Shown here: in pieces, positions 26,603-34,491 of the stretch
Layout: every line of letters begins with the position of its first letter
How positions within the stretch are numbered: position 1 is the first letter of the stretch
Source of the DNA: Allobosea sp.
GTDB taxonomy: Bacteria; Pseudomonadota; Alphaproteobacteria; Rhizobiales; Beijerinckiaceae
NCBI RefSeq assembly: GCF_017308015.1
Contig: NZ_JAFKFW010000038.1
Coordinates: forward strand, 1 to 34,491
Direction: 5' to 3'
DNA length: 34,491 nt
Program-made: the position numbers and the translations under genes
Notes under the pieces: model-generated
Database searches by the model: none
What the model saw: only the letters and a program-made list of their open reading frames with translations
What the model was told of the DNA's origin: nothing

Positions 26603-26911
26603 TCAGCCTTTCATCATGTTGATGTCTTCCACCGCGATCGTGCCGCGGTTGCGGAAGTAGACGACGAGAATGGCGAGGCCGATCGCGGCCTCGGCCGCCG
26701 CCACCGTGAGCACGAGCAGCGCGAAGACCTGACCGACGATATCGTTCAGGAAGCTCGAGAAGGCGACGAAGTTCAGATTGACCGACAGCAGGATGAGCTC
26801 GATCGACATCAGGATGACGATGACGTTCTTGCGGTTGATGAAGATACCGAGCACGCCGAGCGTGAACAGGATGGCGCTGACGGCGAGATAATGGCCCAGT
26901 CCGATCGTCAT
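26603..26911 (-). CDS. nuoK: NADH-quinone oxidoreductase subunit K
   Basis: Small complex I membrane subunit (102 residues, three helices) homologous to MrpC/ND4L. The two membrane glutamates are Glu38 ([13 protein letters not shown]) and Glu74 ([12 protein letters not shown]), both needed for coupling in other species. The ATG at 26911 overlaps the nuoJ stop by one base (TGATG); the same frame stays open far upstream within nuoJ but that part is not coding. It ends DINMMKG like other alphaproteobacterial NuoK. Confidence 0.96.
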   Translation of the reverse strand: MTIGLGHYLAVSAILFTLGVLGIFINRKNVIVILMSIELILLSVNLNFVAFSSFLNDIVGQVFALLVLTVAAAEAAIGLAILVVYFRNRGTIAVEDINMMKG

Positions 26912-27534
26912 CACGCCATCTCCTCGGGAACCCCGGTGCGCGACGGCACCTGCTTGACCACCATCGCCGCATCCCTGGTACGGGCGTTCTGCGTCGGAAC
27001 GTGCTGGCGCTTGATGCCGGGCCGCTCGCGCAGCGTCAGCACGATCGCGCCGATCATGGCGACCAGCAGCACGAGGCCGGCCGCCTGGAAGTAGTAGACA
27101 TACTGGGTGTAGAGCACGCGGCCGAGCGCCTCGGTGTTCGAGATACCGGCCGGGATCGCGGCGACCGGCGCCTTGACGATCTGCGGATCGATGACCCAGG
27201 CGCCGACGACCAGCAGGAGTTCGACGGCGAAAATGAAGCCGATCAGGGCACCGATCGGCAGATAGTTCAGGAAGCCCTGGCGAAACTCGGCGAAATCGAC
27301 ATCGAGCATCATCACCACGAAGAGGAAGAGCACCGCGACCGCGCCGACATAGACGACGACCAGCAGCATCGCGAGGAACTCGGCGCCGAGCAGCAAGAAC
27401 AGCCCGGCCGCGTTGACGAAGGCCAGGATCAGGAACAGCACGGAATGCACCGGGTTGCGCGAGGTCACCACCATGAAGGCGGATGCCACGGTCACCCCTG
27501 CGAAGAGATAGAAGAAAGCCGCTGCGGCGTTCAT
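26911..27534 (-). CDS. nuoJ: NADH-quinone oxidoreductase subunit J
   Basis: Complex I membrane subunit (207 residues, five helices; mitochondrial ND6). Helix 3 region [21 protein letters not shown] contains the conserved tyrosine-glycine pi-bulge found in ND6. The tail after the last helix ([10 protein letters not shown], ~168-207) is a soluble extension, as in other rhizobial NuoJ. Unlike its neighbours it is separated from the upstream gene (nuoI) by 187 bases that contain a promoter candidate and two hairpins. Confidence 0.95.
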   Translation of the reverse strand: MNAAAAFFYLFAGVTVASAFMVVTSRNPVHSVLFLILAFVNAAGLFLLLGAEFLAMLLVVVYVGAVAVLFLFVVMMLDVDFAEFRQGFLNYLPIGALIGFIFAVELLLVVGAWVIDPQIVKAPVAAIPAGISNTEALGRVLYTQYVYYFQAAGLVLLVAMIGAIVLTLRERPGIKRQHVPTQNARTRDAAMVVKQVPSRTGVPEEMA

Positions 27535-27621
27535 CTCGGCCAGCCCTTCCCGCCCCTTTTCGGCGCGGTCCTCGTTTGGTTCGTGCCCCGGGACTCAAAA
27601 GACCCCGAGCAATTTGGAGCG

Positions 27622-27650
27622 TCTATAATCAGGCCCGCCGGGCGGGACAA
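27622..27650 (-). promoter_or_regulatory. Candidate internal promoter before nuoJ
   Basis: On the - strand TTGTCC (27650-27645), a 17-base spacer and TATAGA (27627-27622) make a good housekeeping-type promoter about 90 bases upstream of nuoJ. The -35 lies inside a CCCGCCG/CGGCGGG inverted repeat (27634-27640 and 27656-27662). It may give extra transcription of the nuoJ-N-birA-rnj part. Confidence 0.45.
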
Positions 27651-27679
27651 CCGCACGGCGGGTCTGCATCCTCAGTCAC

Positions 27680-27715
27680 GTCCTTCGGCATCACCACGGG
27701 GTGGTGCCGAAGGAC
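27680..27715 (-). terminator. Hairpin just after nuoI
   Basis: GTCCTTCGGCA (27680-27690) and TGCCGAAGGAC (27705-27715) pair over 11 bp, with a CACC/GGTG inner stem. In the direction of transcription it starts 6 bases past the nuoI stop and is not followed by a T-run, so it is more likely an mRNA-stabilising or processing structure, or a partial terminator, than a full stop. Confidence 0.5.
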
Positions 27716-27721
27716 GGTCAA

Positions 27722-28210
27722 TCACCGATAGGGCGCGTCCATCGCGATGTTGCGCGCGATCTCGCGTTCCCAGCGCGCGCCGTTCGCGAGCAGCTTGTCC
27801 TTGTCGTAGAACAGCTCCTCGCGCGTCTCGGTCGCGAACTCGAAATTCGGCCCCTCGACAATGGCATCGACCGGGCAGGCTTCCTGGCAGAAGCCGCAGT
27901 AGATGCACTTGGTCATGTCGATGTCGTAACGGGTGGTGCGGCGCGTGCCGTCGTTGCGGCGCGGGCCGGCCTCGATGGTGATGGCCTGCGCCGGGCAGAT
28001 CGCCTCGCAGAGCTTGCACGCGATGCAGCGCTCCTCGCCGTTCGGATAGCGGCGCAAGGCATGCTCGCCACGGAAACGCGGCGAGAGCTGGCCCTTCTCG
28101 AACGGATAGTTCAGCGTCGCCTTCGGCTTGAAGAAATAGCGCATCGACAGGCCGATGGCCCCGACGAACTCCTTCAGCAGCAGGCCCCTTGCGGCTTGCG
28201 CGAGTGACAT
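27722..28210 (-). CDS. nuoI: NADH-quinone oxidoreductase subunit I
   Basis: Complex I peripheral-arm subunit (162 residues; TYKY) carrying clusters N6a and N6b, the last wires before N2. The two ferredoxin motifs are complete: Cys62, 65, 68, 72 ([12 protein letters not shown]) and Cys102, 105, 108, 112 ([12 protein letters not shown]). The N-terminal amphipathic helix ([19 protein letters not shown]) lies on the membrane. AAGG elements precede the ATG. It starts 20 bases after a small membrane ORF rather than after nuoH, as it would in most species. Confidence 0.97.
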   Translation of the reverse strand: MSLAQAARGLLLKEFVGAIGLSMRYFFKPKATLNYPFEKGQLSPRFRGEHALRRYPNGEERCIACKLCEAICPAQAITIEAGPRRNDGTRRTTRYDIDMTKCIYCGFCQEACPVDAIVEGPNFEFATETREELFYDKDKLLANGARWEREIARNIAMDAPYR

Positions 28211-28230
28211 CGCCTTCGTCCTTTACATCC

Positions 28231-28467
28231 TCAGCCGAACACCGTCCGGCCGATCACGAAACCCAGGACCGGCATCAAGCCGATCGTCATCACAATCAGC
28301 ACCGCCCGCAAGATGCGGATGCGGCGCTCGTAATCGTCCTTCTCGGCCTGCGTCGTCGAGCGATCCGTGCGCCGGAGCGCCCCGATCACCACGGCCGAGA
28401 TAAGCCGGTACTCCAGCAGGCCCAGCGCGAAGCCGATCACGGCACCGACCAAGCCCGTACCGTTCAT
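28231..28467 (-). CDS. Small two-helix membrane protein between nuoH and nuoI (second)
   Basis: A 78-residue protein I cannot assign to a family. It begins [20 protein letters not shown], giving a first hydrophobic helix (~4-30), then a charged loop with RRTDRSTTQAEKDDYERRIR (~35-54), and a second hydrophobic helix (~55-76, MTIGLMPVLGFVIG). Its ATG overlaps the stop of the preceding small ORF in ATGA, and that ORF overlaps nuoH in the same way, so all three are translationally coupled. The frame is open further upstream but that part overlaps the other ORF and looks like frame-shifted sequence (Arg-rich). Coding is supported by hydrophobic pattern, codon phase and the overlaps. A complex I accessory or assembly role is only suggested by position. 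Confidence 0.7.
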   Translation of the reverse strand: MNGTGLVGAVIGFALGLLEYRLISAVVIGALRRTDRSTTQAEKDDYERRIRILRAVLIVMTIGLMPVLGFVIGRTVFG

Positions 28468-28664
28468 GGCGCCGCCAGCCCGAACCACTGGACCGCCTCG
28501 TACCCGCCGAAGCCGCCGACAACCGCGGCGGCCACCGCTCCTCCAAGCGCCACATCGAGCGCATCGAAGATCCGGCTTCGCCTTGCCCACCAGCAAGCAG
28601 AGCCGAACGAAACCACGCCCGCGATCATCCCGAATCCAACTCGGGAGATCGCAGCCGAACTCAT
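28464..28664 (-). CDS. Small two-helix membrane protein between nuoH and nuoI (first)
   Basis: A 66-residue protein without a family I recognise. The ATG at 28664 overlaps the nuoH stop (ATGA). Two hydrophobic segments: ~6-27 ([19 protein letters not shown]) and ~37-57 ([17 protein letters not shown]), rich in Gly and Ala, joined by a basic [10 protein letters not shown] loop. It ends WFGLAAP. The small residues suggest close helix packing. It is coupled to the next small ORF by another ATGA. It could be an accessory membrane subunit or a pair-forming partner of the 78-residue protein; neither is shown by sequence. Confidence 0.65.
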   Translation of the reverse strand: MSSAAISRVGFGMIAGVVSFGSACWWARRSRIFDALDVALGGAVAAAVVGGFGGYEAVQWFGLAAP

Positions 28665-29713
28665 CCCGCGACCGGGCCCCAGCCCGTCAACTGCAGAACC
28701 AGCGCCACGATCACGACGCAGGCCAGCGAGAGCGGCAGGAAGACCTTCCAGCCCAGGCGCATCAACTGGTCGTAGCGGTAGCGCGGCACGAAGGCCTTCA
28801 CCAGCGCGAACATGAAGAACACGAGGCAGACCTTGAGCGCGAACCAGAACACGCCGGGCAGCCAGGTGAAGGGCGGCAACGCGACCGGCGGCGCCCAGCC
28901 ACCGAGGAACAGGATCGTGGTCAGCGAGCACATGGTCATGATCGCCACGTATTCGCCGAGCATGAACAGCAGGTACGGCGTCGAGGAATACTCGACCATG
29001 AAGCCCGCCACGAGCTCGGATTCCGCTTCGGCCAGATCGAAGGGCGGCCGGTTCGTCTCGGCCAGCGCCGAGACGAAGAAGACCACGAACATCGGGAAGA
29101 GCGGGATGAAGTACCAGTTCAGGATCGAGAGCCACGGCACGCCGAGCGCATGGGCGAGGCCGCGGTTCGCCTGAGCCTCGACCACGGCCGAGAGGTTCAG
29201 CGAGCCGACGCAGAGCAGAACCGTGATGATGACGAAGCCGATCGAGACCTCGTAGGACACCATCTGCGCCGCCGAGCGCAGCGCGCTCATGAACGGGTAT
29301 TTCGAATTCGAGGCCCAGCCGGCCATGATGATGCCGTAGACGCCGAGCGAGGAGATCGCGAGGATGTAGAGGATACCGACATTGATGTCGGCGATCGCCC
29401 AGCCTTCCGCCACCGGGATCACCGCCCAGGCGCCGAGCGCCAGCAGGCAGGAGATGAAGGGCGCCAGCAGGAAGATGCCCTTGTTGGCACCCGCCGGAAT
29501 GATCGGCTCCTTGAACGCGAACTTCATCAGGTCCGCGAAACTCTGGAACAGGCCGAAGGGTCCGACCACGTTCGGGCCGCGGCGAAGCTGCACCGCCGCC
29601 CAGATCTTGCGGTCGGCGAGCAGGATATAGGCGATGAAGACCAGCAGGCAGACCAGCAGCAGCAGGCTCTTGCCGAGGATGATCGCGATATCGAGGACGA
29701 GATCCCAGTTCAT
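28661..29713 (-). CDS. nuoH: NADH-quinone oxidoreductase subunit H
   Basis: Complex I membrane subunit (350 residues, eight helices; ND1) that forms the quinone chamber with NuoB and NuoD. Typical segments are [19 protein letters not shown] (~39-57), [28 protein letters not shown] with its conserved glutamates, and the C-terminal [20 protein letters not shown]. It starts 6 bases after nuoG. Its stop overlaps the start of a small membrane ORF. Confidence 0.97.
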   Translation of the reverse strand: MNWDLVLDIAIILGKSLLLLVCLLVFIAYILLADRKIWAAVQLRRGPNVVGPFGLFQSFADLMKFAFKEPIIPAGANKGIFLLAPFISCLLALGAWAVIPVAEGWAIADINVGILYILAISSLGVYGIIMAGWASNSKYPFMSALRSAAQMVSYEVSIGFVIITVLLCVGSLNLSAVVEAQANRGLAHALGVPWLSILNWYFIPLFPMFVVFFVSALAETNRPPFDLAEAESELVAGFMVEYSSTPYLLFMLGEYVAIMTMCSLTTILFLGGWAPPVALPPFTWLPGVFWFALKVCLVFFMFALVKAFVPRYRYDQLMRLGWKVFLPLSLACVVIVALVLQLTGWGPVAG

Positions 29714-29719
29714 GGCCGC

Positions 29720-31783
29720 TTACTCCGCCGCCTGCCGATGCCGGCCAGAGGCCAGCGCCGAGCATTCCGCCATGACGGCAGAGGCACGCGCGATCGGGTT
29801 GGTCTGATAGAAATCGGCGACGACAGGCGCGAAGCCCGCCTTGTCGGTCTTGCCGCCGAGGCCGGCAAGCTTTCCGATCTCCGAAGCATCATTGGCCGGC
29901 AGGCCGTCGAGCGCCGCAAAATGCGGATGCGCCTCGTAGAGCGCCTTGCGCAGACCGGCGAGCGAGTCGAACGGCAGCGTCTTGCCGAGATGGCCCGACA
30001 GGGCACGCAGGATCGCCCAGTCCTCGCGGGCATCGCCCGGCGGGAAGGTCGCGCGGTCGCCCATCTGCACACGGCCCTCGGTATTCACATAGGTGCCGGA
30101 CTTCTCGGTATAGGCCGAGCCGGGCAGGATGACGTCGGCACGATGCGCGCCCCTGTCGCCATGCGTGCCCTGATAGACGACGAAGGCACCCTCCGGCACC
30201 TCGATCTCGTCCGCACCGAGCAGGAAGAGCACGTCGAGCGCGCCCGGCTTGACCATCGCGGCCGCGTCCAGACCACCCTCACCCGGCACGAAGCCGAGAT
30301 CGAGCGCGCCGACGCGGGCGGCGGCGGTGTGGATCACGCCGAAGCCGTTCCAGCCTTCGGTGACGGCGCCGAGCGCCTGCGCCGCCTTGGCGGCGAGCGA
30401 GAGCACGGCCTCGCCATCGGCACGGGCGAGAGCGCCCTGCCCGACCAGCACCATCGGCTTGCCGCCAGCGGCAGCGGCCGACTTCACGATCTCGGCCAGC
30501 GTCTCCGGGCCGGCGCCGAGATAATCGTAGGTGTAGGTCAGGTCGGACTTCTCGCCGATAACGGAGACCTTGAAATCGCCGCGCAGCCAGCGCTTGCGGA
30601 TGCGGGCGTTCAGGATCGGCGCCTCGCGGCGCGGGTTCGAGCCGACAATCAGCAGCGAGGTCGCATCCTCGATGCCGGCGATGCCGGCGTTGAGAACGTA
30701 AGATGCGCGACCGAACTTCGGATGCAGCTTCGTGCCATCCTGGCGGGCATCGAGATTGGCGGAGCCGAGCAAGGCCATCAGCGCCTTCAGCGCGAACATG
30801 TCCTCGACCGCGGCGAGATCGCCGGCGATGGCGCCGATCTTTTCAGGCGCGGTCACCTTCACCTTGCCGGCAATGGCGGCGAAGGCCTCGTTCCAGCTCG
30901 CGGGGCGCAGGCGGCCGTTCTCGCGAATATAGGGCCGGTCGAGACGCTGGGTCTTGAGACCGTCGGCGACGTGGCGGGTCTTGTCGGAGATCCACTCCTC
31001 GTTCACCGCCTCGTTGAGACGGGGCAGGATGCGCATCACTTCCTTGCCGCGCGAGTCGACGCGAATGGCCGAGCCGACCGCGTCCATCACGTCGATGCTC
31101 TCGGTCTTGGAAAGCTCCCAGGGACGAGCCTTGTTCTCGTAGGGCCTGGAGGTCAGCGCGCCGACCGGGCAGAGATCGACGACGTTGCTCTGGAGCTCCG
31201 ACGACATCGCCTGCTCGAGATAGGTCGTGATCTCCATGTCCTCGCCGCGGCCGATGGCGCCGAGATCGGAGGCGCCGGCAACCTCGGTGGTGAAGCGGAC
31301 GCAGCGCGTGCACTGGATGCAGCGCGTCATCGTCGTCTTGACCAGCGGGCCGATATACTTGTCCTCGACCGCGCGCTTGTTCTCGGCGAAGCGCGAGGTG
31401 TCCGCGCCATAGGCCATGGCCTGATCCTGCAGATCGCATTCGCCGCCCTGGTCGCAGATCGGGCAGTCCAGCGGGTGGTTGATGAGCAGGAACTCCATCA
31501 CCCCTTCGCGGGCCTTCTTGACCATCGGCGACTTGGTCAGGACGACCGGCGGCTCGCCGTTCGGGCCGGGGCGCAGGTCGCGCACGCCGATAGCGCAGGA
31601 GGCCTGCGGCTTCGGCGGGCCACCCTTCACCTCGACGAGGCACATGCGGCAGTTGCCGGCGATCGAGAGGCGCTCGTGGAAGCAGAAGCGCGGCACCTCG
31701 ACGCCCGCGGCCTCGCAGGCCTGGAGCACCGTGTACTCGGCGGGTACGTCGACCTCGATGCCGTCGATGAGGAGTTTCGTCAT
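29720..31783 (-). CDS. nuoG: NADH-quinone oxidoreductase subunit G
   Basis: Largest peripheral subunit of complex I (687 residues). Cluster N1b: Cys34, 45, 48, 63. Cluster N5: His103, Cys107, 110, 116 ([14 protein letters not shown]). Cluster N4: Cys155, 158, 161 and 205. After residue ~220 there is no CxxC set for the N7 cluster found in E. coli, so this is the mitochondrial-type short form. The rest is the degenerate molybdopterin-oxidoreductase-like domain. It starts 4 bases after nuoF, with GGAG overlapping the nuoF stop. Confidence 0.97.
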   Translation of the reverse strand: MTKLLIDGIEVDVPAEYTVLQACEAAGVEVPRFCFHERLSIAGNCRMCLVEVKGGPPKPQASCAIGVRDLRPGPNGEPPVVLTKSPMVKKAREGVMEFLLINHPLDCPICDQGGECDLQDQAMAYGADTSRFAENKRAVEDKYIGPLVKTTMTRCIQCTRCVRFTTEVAGASDLGAIGRGEDMEITTYLEQAMSSELQSNVVDLCPVGALTSRPYENKARPWELSKTESIDVMDAVGSAIRVDSRGKEVMRILPRLNEAVNEEWISDKTRHVADGLKTQRLDRPYIRENGRLRPASWNEAFAAIAGKVKVTAPEKIGAIAGDLAAVEDMFALKALMALLGSANLDARQDGTKLHPKFGRASYVLNAGIAGIEDATSLLIVGSNPRREAPILNARIRKRWLRGDFKVSVIGEKSDLTYTYDYLGAGPETLAEIVKSAAAAGGKPMVLVGQGALARADGEAVLSLAAKAAQALGAVTEGWNGFGVIHTAAARVGALDLGFVPGEGGLDAAAMVKPGALDVLFLLGADEIEVPEGAFVVYQGTHGDRGAHRADVILPGSAYTEKSGTYVNTEGRVQMGDRATFPPGDAREDWAILRALSGHLGKTLPFDSLAGLRKALYEAHPHFAALDGLPANDASEIGKLAGLGGKTDKAGFAPVVADFYQTNPIARASAVMAECSALASGRHRQAAE

Positions 31784-31787
31784 GGTC

Positions 31788-33092
31788 TCACTCCGCCGCC
31801 ATCAGGCGCACAGGCTCGCTGTGCGGGTTGGCGGCATAGTCGTCGATGCGCTGCTCGATCTCATGCCGGAAATGCGCGATCAGCCCCTGGATCGGCCAGG
31901 CCGCGGCGTCGCCGAGCGCACAGATCGTGTGGCCCTCGATCTGCTTGGTGACGTCGAGCAGCATGTCGATCTCACGCTTCTGGGCGCGGCCTTCGGCCAT
32001 GCGCTCCATGACGCGCCACATCCAGCCCGTGCCCTCGCGGCAGGGCGTGCACTGGCCGCAGCTCTCATGCTTGTAGAAATGGCTGATGCGGGCGATGGCG
32101 CGGACGATGTCGGTCGACTTGTCCATCACGATCACCGCCGCCGTGCCGAGGCCGGAGCGCAGCTTCGAAAGCGAGTCGAAATCCATCGGCGTGTCGATGA
32201 TCTGCTCGGCCGGGACCATGCGCACCGACGAACCGCCGGGGATGACCGCCTTGAGATTGTCCCAGCCGCCGCGGATGCCGCCGCAATGCTTGTCGATCAG
32301 CTCGCGGAAGGTCAGGCCCATCGCCTCTTCGACGTTGCAGGGCTTGTTCACATGGCCCGAGACGCAGAAGAGCTTGGTGCCGACATTGTTCGGCGTGCCG
32401 ATCGAGGAGAACCAGGCAGCGCCGCGGCGCAGGATGGTCGGGGCGACCGCGATCGACTCGACGTTGTTCACCGTGGTCGGGCAGCCATAGAGGCCCATAT
32501 TGGCCGGGAAAGGCGGCTTCAGCCGCGGCATGCCCTTCTTGCCCTCGAGGCTCTCCAGCAGCGCCGTCTCTTCGCCGCAGATATAGGCGCCGGCGCCGTG
32601 ATGCACATAGAGATCAAAGGGATAGCCGTGGACGTTGTCCTTGCCGATCAACTTGGCCTCATAGGCCTCGTCGACGGCGCGCTGGAGCGCCTCGCGCTCC
32701 CGAACGTACTCACCGCGGATGTAGATATAGGCCGCATGCGCGCCCATCGCGAAGGAGGCGATCAGGCAGCCCTCGACCAGCGTATGCGGGTCGTTGCGCA
32801 TGATCTCGCGATCCTTGCAGGTGCCCGGCTCGGACTCGTCGGCATTGACGACGAGATAGTGCGGGCGCCCGTCGCTGACCTTGGGCATGAACGACCATTT
32901 CAGTCCGGTCGGGAAGCCGGCGCCGCCACGGCCGCGCAGGCCGGACTTCTTCATCTCGTCGATGATCCAGTCCCGGCCCTGCTCCAGGATGAACTTGGTG
33001 CCATCCCACTGGCCGCGCTGGATCGCACCCTTCAGGGTACGGTCATGCAGGCCGTAGAGATTGGTGAAGATGCGATCGCGATCTGCGAGCAT
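31788..33092 (-). CDS. nuoF: NADH-quinone oxidoreductase subunit F
   Basis: NADH- and FMN-binding subunit of complex I (434 residues; 51 kDa). The FMN/NADH loop [13 protein letters not shown] is at 54-66, [12 protein letters not shown] at 86-97, [19 protein letters not shown] at 166-184, and cluster N3 ligands are Cys345, 348, 351 and 391 ([13 protein letters not shown]). The ATG at 33092 follows the nuoE stop by 11 bases with AGGA before it. Confidence 0.98.
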   Translation of the reverse strand: MLADRDRIFTNLYGLHDRTLKGAIQRGQWDGTKFILEQGRDWIIDEMKKSGLRGRGGAGFPTGLKWSFMPKVSDGRPHYLVVNADESEPGTCKDREIMRNDPHTLVEGCLIASFAMGAHAAYIYIRGEYVREREALQRAVDEAYEAKLIGKDNVHGYPFDLYVHHGAGAYICGEETALLESLEGKKGMPRLKPPFPANMGLYGCPTTVNNVESIAVAPTILRRGAAWFSSIGTPNNVGTKLFCVSGHVNKPCNVEEAMGLTFRELIDKHCGGIRGGWDNLKAVIPGGSSVRMVPAEQIIDTPMDFDSLSKLRSGLGTAAVIVMDKSTDIVRAIARISHFYKHESCGQCTPCREGTGWMWRVMERMAEGRAQKREIDMLLDVTKQIEGHTICALGDAAAWPIQGLIAHFRHEIEQRIDDYAANPHSEPVRLMAAE

Positions 33093-33103
33093 GTCCTAGT
33101 GCC

Positions 33104-34297
33104 TCACTCTGCCGGCTTGTCGCCAAGCTTCGACTCCGGGCGCCAGCCCGTCGCGAGCTTCTTCGACTGAGCAATCCAGTCGTCACGCAGCGCCCGGCCC
33201 TTGAAGCCGGTCAGTCGCGCATCGACCCAGGCGAGCTCCGCCGGTGTCCATTCGGCGATCTGGTCGTAGTGCCAGATCCCCATCTCATTGAGCATCTTGG
33301 CCAGCTTCGGCCCGACACCCCAGATTAGTTCGAGATCGTCGCCCGTTCCGCCGCGCGCAGCGGTCAGGAGTTCGGGCTTGCTCTCGTCCCTCGCGGTGAC
33401 GTTGTCCGCGGCCGCGGGCTTGGCAGCCTCAGCGACGTCCTTCTTCTCGACCTTGCCCTTGGCAGCCGGCGTGTCGCTCGCCGCGCCCGAGGGCTGGGCC
33501 GGAGCCGAAGGCTGCGGGCGAGCGGCAGCCGCCGTCTCCGTAGCGGGCTTGGCGGCAACGGCGGCCGGGGTGGCCTCGGCCTTCTTGGCCTCGGCTTCGG
33601 CGGCGGCCTTGACAGCGGCGGCTTCGGCAGCGGCCTTGCGCTGCTCGGCGATGCGCTTCTGCCAGCCGCCGGCACCGATCATCGAGCCGTCATAGAGGGC
33701 CTTGTCGGTCAACGTCTGCGGGCCGCCTTCCGGCTCGGAACCGATGCGGCCGTTCTGCGGACCGGGCTTGGTCGGACGGCCGTTGCGGAGATCGTCGAGG
33801 AGCTGGCGGAAATTCGCCGGCGTCAGGTCCTCGTAGTAGTCGACATTGATCTGCGCCATCGGCGCGTTGCAGCAGGCGCCCAGGCATTCGACCTCGAGCC
33901 AGGAGAGCTTGCCGTCGGCGGTCACGGTCGATTGCGGGCCGATCACCTCCTCGCAGACCTTCTTGAGCGCCTCGGCGCCGCGCAGGGCGCAGGGCGTGGT
34001 GCCGCAGAGCTGGACGTAATACTGGCCGACCGGCTGCAGGTTGAACATGGTGTAGAAGGTCGCGACCTCCAGCACCCGCATCGGCGCCATGCCGAGGCGC
34101 TTGGCGACGGTCTCGATCACGGCGCGCGAGACCCAGCCCTCCTGCTCCTGAGCCTTCCACAAAAGCGGAATGACGGCGGAAGCCTGACGGCCTGCCGGAT
34201 ATTTGGCGATCTGCTGGTCGATCCAGTTCTCGTTCGCCGCGGTGAAGGCGAAGGAGGCGGGCTGGACCGGATCGGGCGCGAGACGACGGACGGACAT
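33104..34297 (-). CDS. nuoE: NADH-quinone oxidoreductase subunit E with C-terminal HhH extension
   Basis: 24 kDa subunit of complex I carrying cluster N1a. The thioredoxin-like part (~22-170) has the four ligands Cys98, Cys103, Cys138 and Cys142. The protein is 397 residues, about twice the usual 160-220. The extension has an Ala/Lys/Glu/Pro-rich linker (~213-318) and a helix-hairpin-helix-like domain (~320-385: LELIWGVGPKLAKMLNEMG, then IWHYDQIAEWTPAELAWVD). This fusion is known in several alphaproteobacteria; the task of the extra domain is unknown. The ATG overlaps the nuoD stop by one base. Confidence 0.95.
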   Translation of the reverse strand: MSVRRLAPDPVQPASFAFTAANENWIDQQIAKYPAGRQASAVIPLLWKAQEQEGWVSRAVIETVAKRLGMAPMRVLEVATFYTMFNLQPVGQYYVQLCGTTPCALRGAEALKKVCEEVIGPQSTVTADGKLSWLEVECLGACCNAPMAQINVDYYEDLTPANFRQLLDDLRNGRPTKPGPQNGRIGSEPEGGPQTLTDKALYDGSMIGAGGWQKRIAEQRKAAAEAAAVKAAAEAEAKKAEATPAAVAAKPATETAAAARPQPSAPAQPSGAASDTPAAKGKVEKKDVAEAAKPAAADNVTARDESKPELLTAARGGTGDDLELIWGVGPKLAKMLNEMGIWHYDQIAEWTPAELAWVDARLTGFKGRALRDDWIAQSKKLATGWRPESKLGDKPAE

Positions 34298-34491
34298 CAG
34301 CGGTCCACTTCACCAAAGACGATATCGAGGGAGCCGAGGATCGCGGAGACGTCGGCGAGCATGTGCTTGCGGCACATGAAATCCATGGCCTGGAGATGGG
34401 CGAAGCCCGGGGCCTTGATCTTGCAGCGATAGGGCTTGTTGGTGCCGTCGGAGACCAGATAGACGCCGAATTCGCCCTTCGGGGCTTCGAC
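34297..34491 (-). CDS. nuoD: NADH-quinone oxidoreductase subunit D, 3' end only
   Basis: C-terminal 64 residues of the 49 kDa complex I subunit, which forms the quinone site; the rest is beyond the right edge. The visible frame reads [20 protein letters not shown], then [18 protein letters not shown], then [19 protein letters not shown], the highly conserved end of NuoD. The TGA overlaps the nuoE ATG (TGATG). Confidence 0.95.
   Translation of the reverse strand, partial: VEAPKGEFGVYLVSDGTNKPYRCKIKAPGFAHLQAMDFMCRKHMLADVSAILGSLDIVFGEVDR

Noticed and set aside
27624-27629. Perfect TATAAT on the + strand in the nuoI-nuoJ gap
   Set aside because: No -35 element at the right distance and no rightward gene follows; the same bases serve the better-matching leftward promoter candidate.
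28367-31951. Very long open frame on the + strand opposite nuoH and nuoG (about 1190 codons)
   Set aside because: The translation is dominated by Arg, Asp, His and Glu without domains, the typical antisense mirror of GC-rich coding DNA; the - strand genes are unmistakable.
1-34491. tRNA or rRNA genes, CRISPR arrays, insertion sequences, prophage genes
   Set aside because: No T-loop or anticodon-stem patterns, no regularly spaced repeats, and no transposase, integrase or phage-like proteins were seen in genes or gaps.

Overview
The window is ordinary chromosomal backbone from an alphaproteobacterium. Its high GC, the gene order (rpsF-rpsR-DUF2232-rplI-dnaB-alr-radA-cvpA-purF-SDR; nuoD..nuoN-birA-rnj-mce-DUF1467), a NuoG without the extra N7 cluster and a NuoE with a C-terminal extension all point to Hyphomicrobiales (Rhizobiales). 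A Bosea- or Methylobacterium-like genus is my best guess, as an inference from protein style rather than a database match.

Left part, + strand (1-9.8 kb): ribosomal proteins S6 (5' end cut off), S18 and L9 with a DUF2232 membrane protein between them. After a strong terminator come dnaB, alr and radA, whose stop and start codons overlap, then cvpA, purF and a short-chain dehydrogenase. Middle part, - strand (9.8-16.5 kb): a Nudix hydrolase, a sarcosine-oxidase-like flavoprotein, the ribosome-assembly GTPase Der, a YfgM/TPR-type membrane protein, queA, and a cassette of cytosolic cyclophilin, secreted TonB-C-like protein and periplasmic cyclophilin.

The 16.4-17.9 kb stretch is the only clearly accessory-looking segment. 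It holds a gene-free interval with a strong orphan + strand terminator (possible small RNA), a DUF1062 gene on the - strand, and about 400 bp with no recognisable gene. It sits where related genomes usually carry proS and lolCD next to DUF1467.

Right part, - strand (17.9-34.5 kb): DUF1467, RidA, methylmalonyl-CoA epimerase, RNase J and biotin-protein ligase, followed upstream by the complex I (NADH:quinone oxidoreductase) operon nuoN-M-L-K-J-I-[two tiny membrane ORFs]-H-G-F-E-D. The most interesting observation is the pair of small, translationally coupled two-helix membrane proteins between nuoH and nuoI. Next are the possible small RNA near 16.6-16.8 kb, an inverted repeat just upstream of dnaB, and a set of intergenic palindromes that look like dispersed repeats. 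I saw no insertion sequences, prophage, CRISPR arrays, tRNA or rRNA genes.
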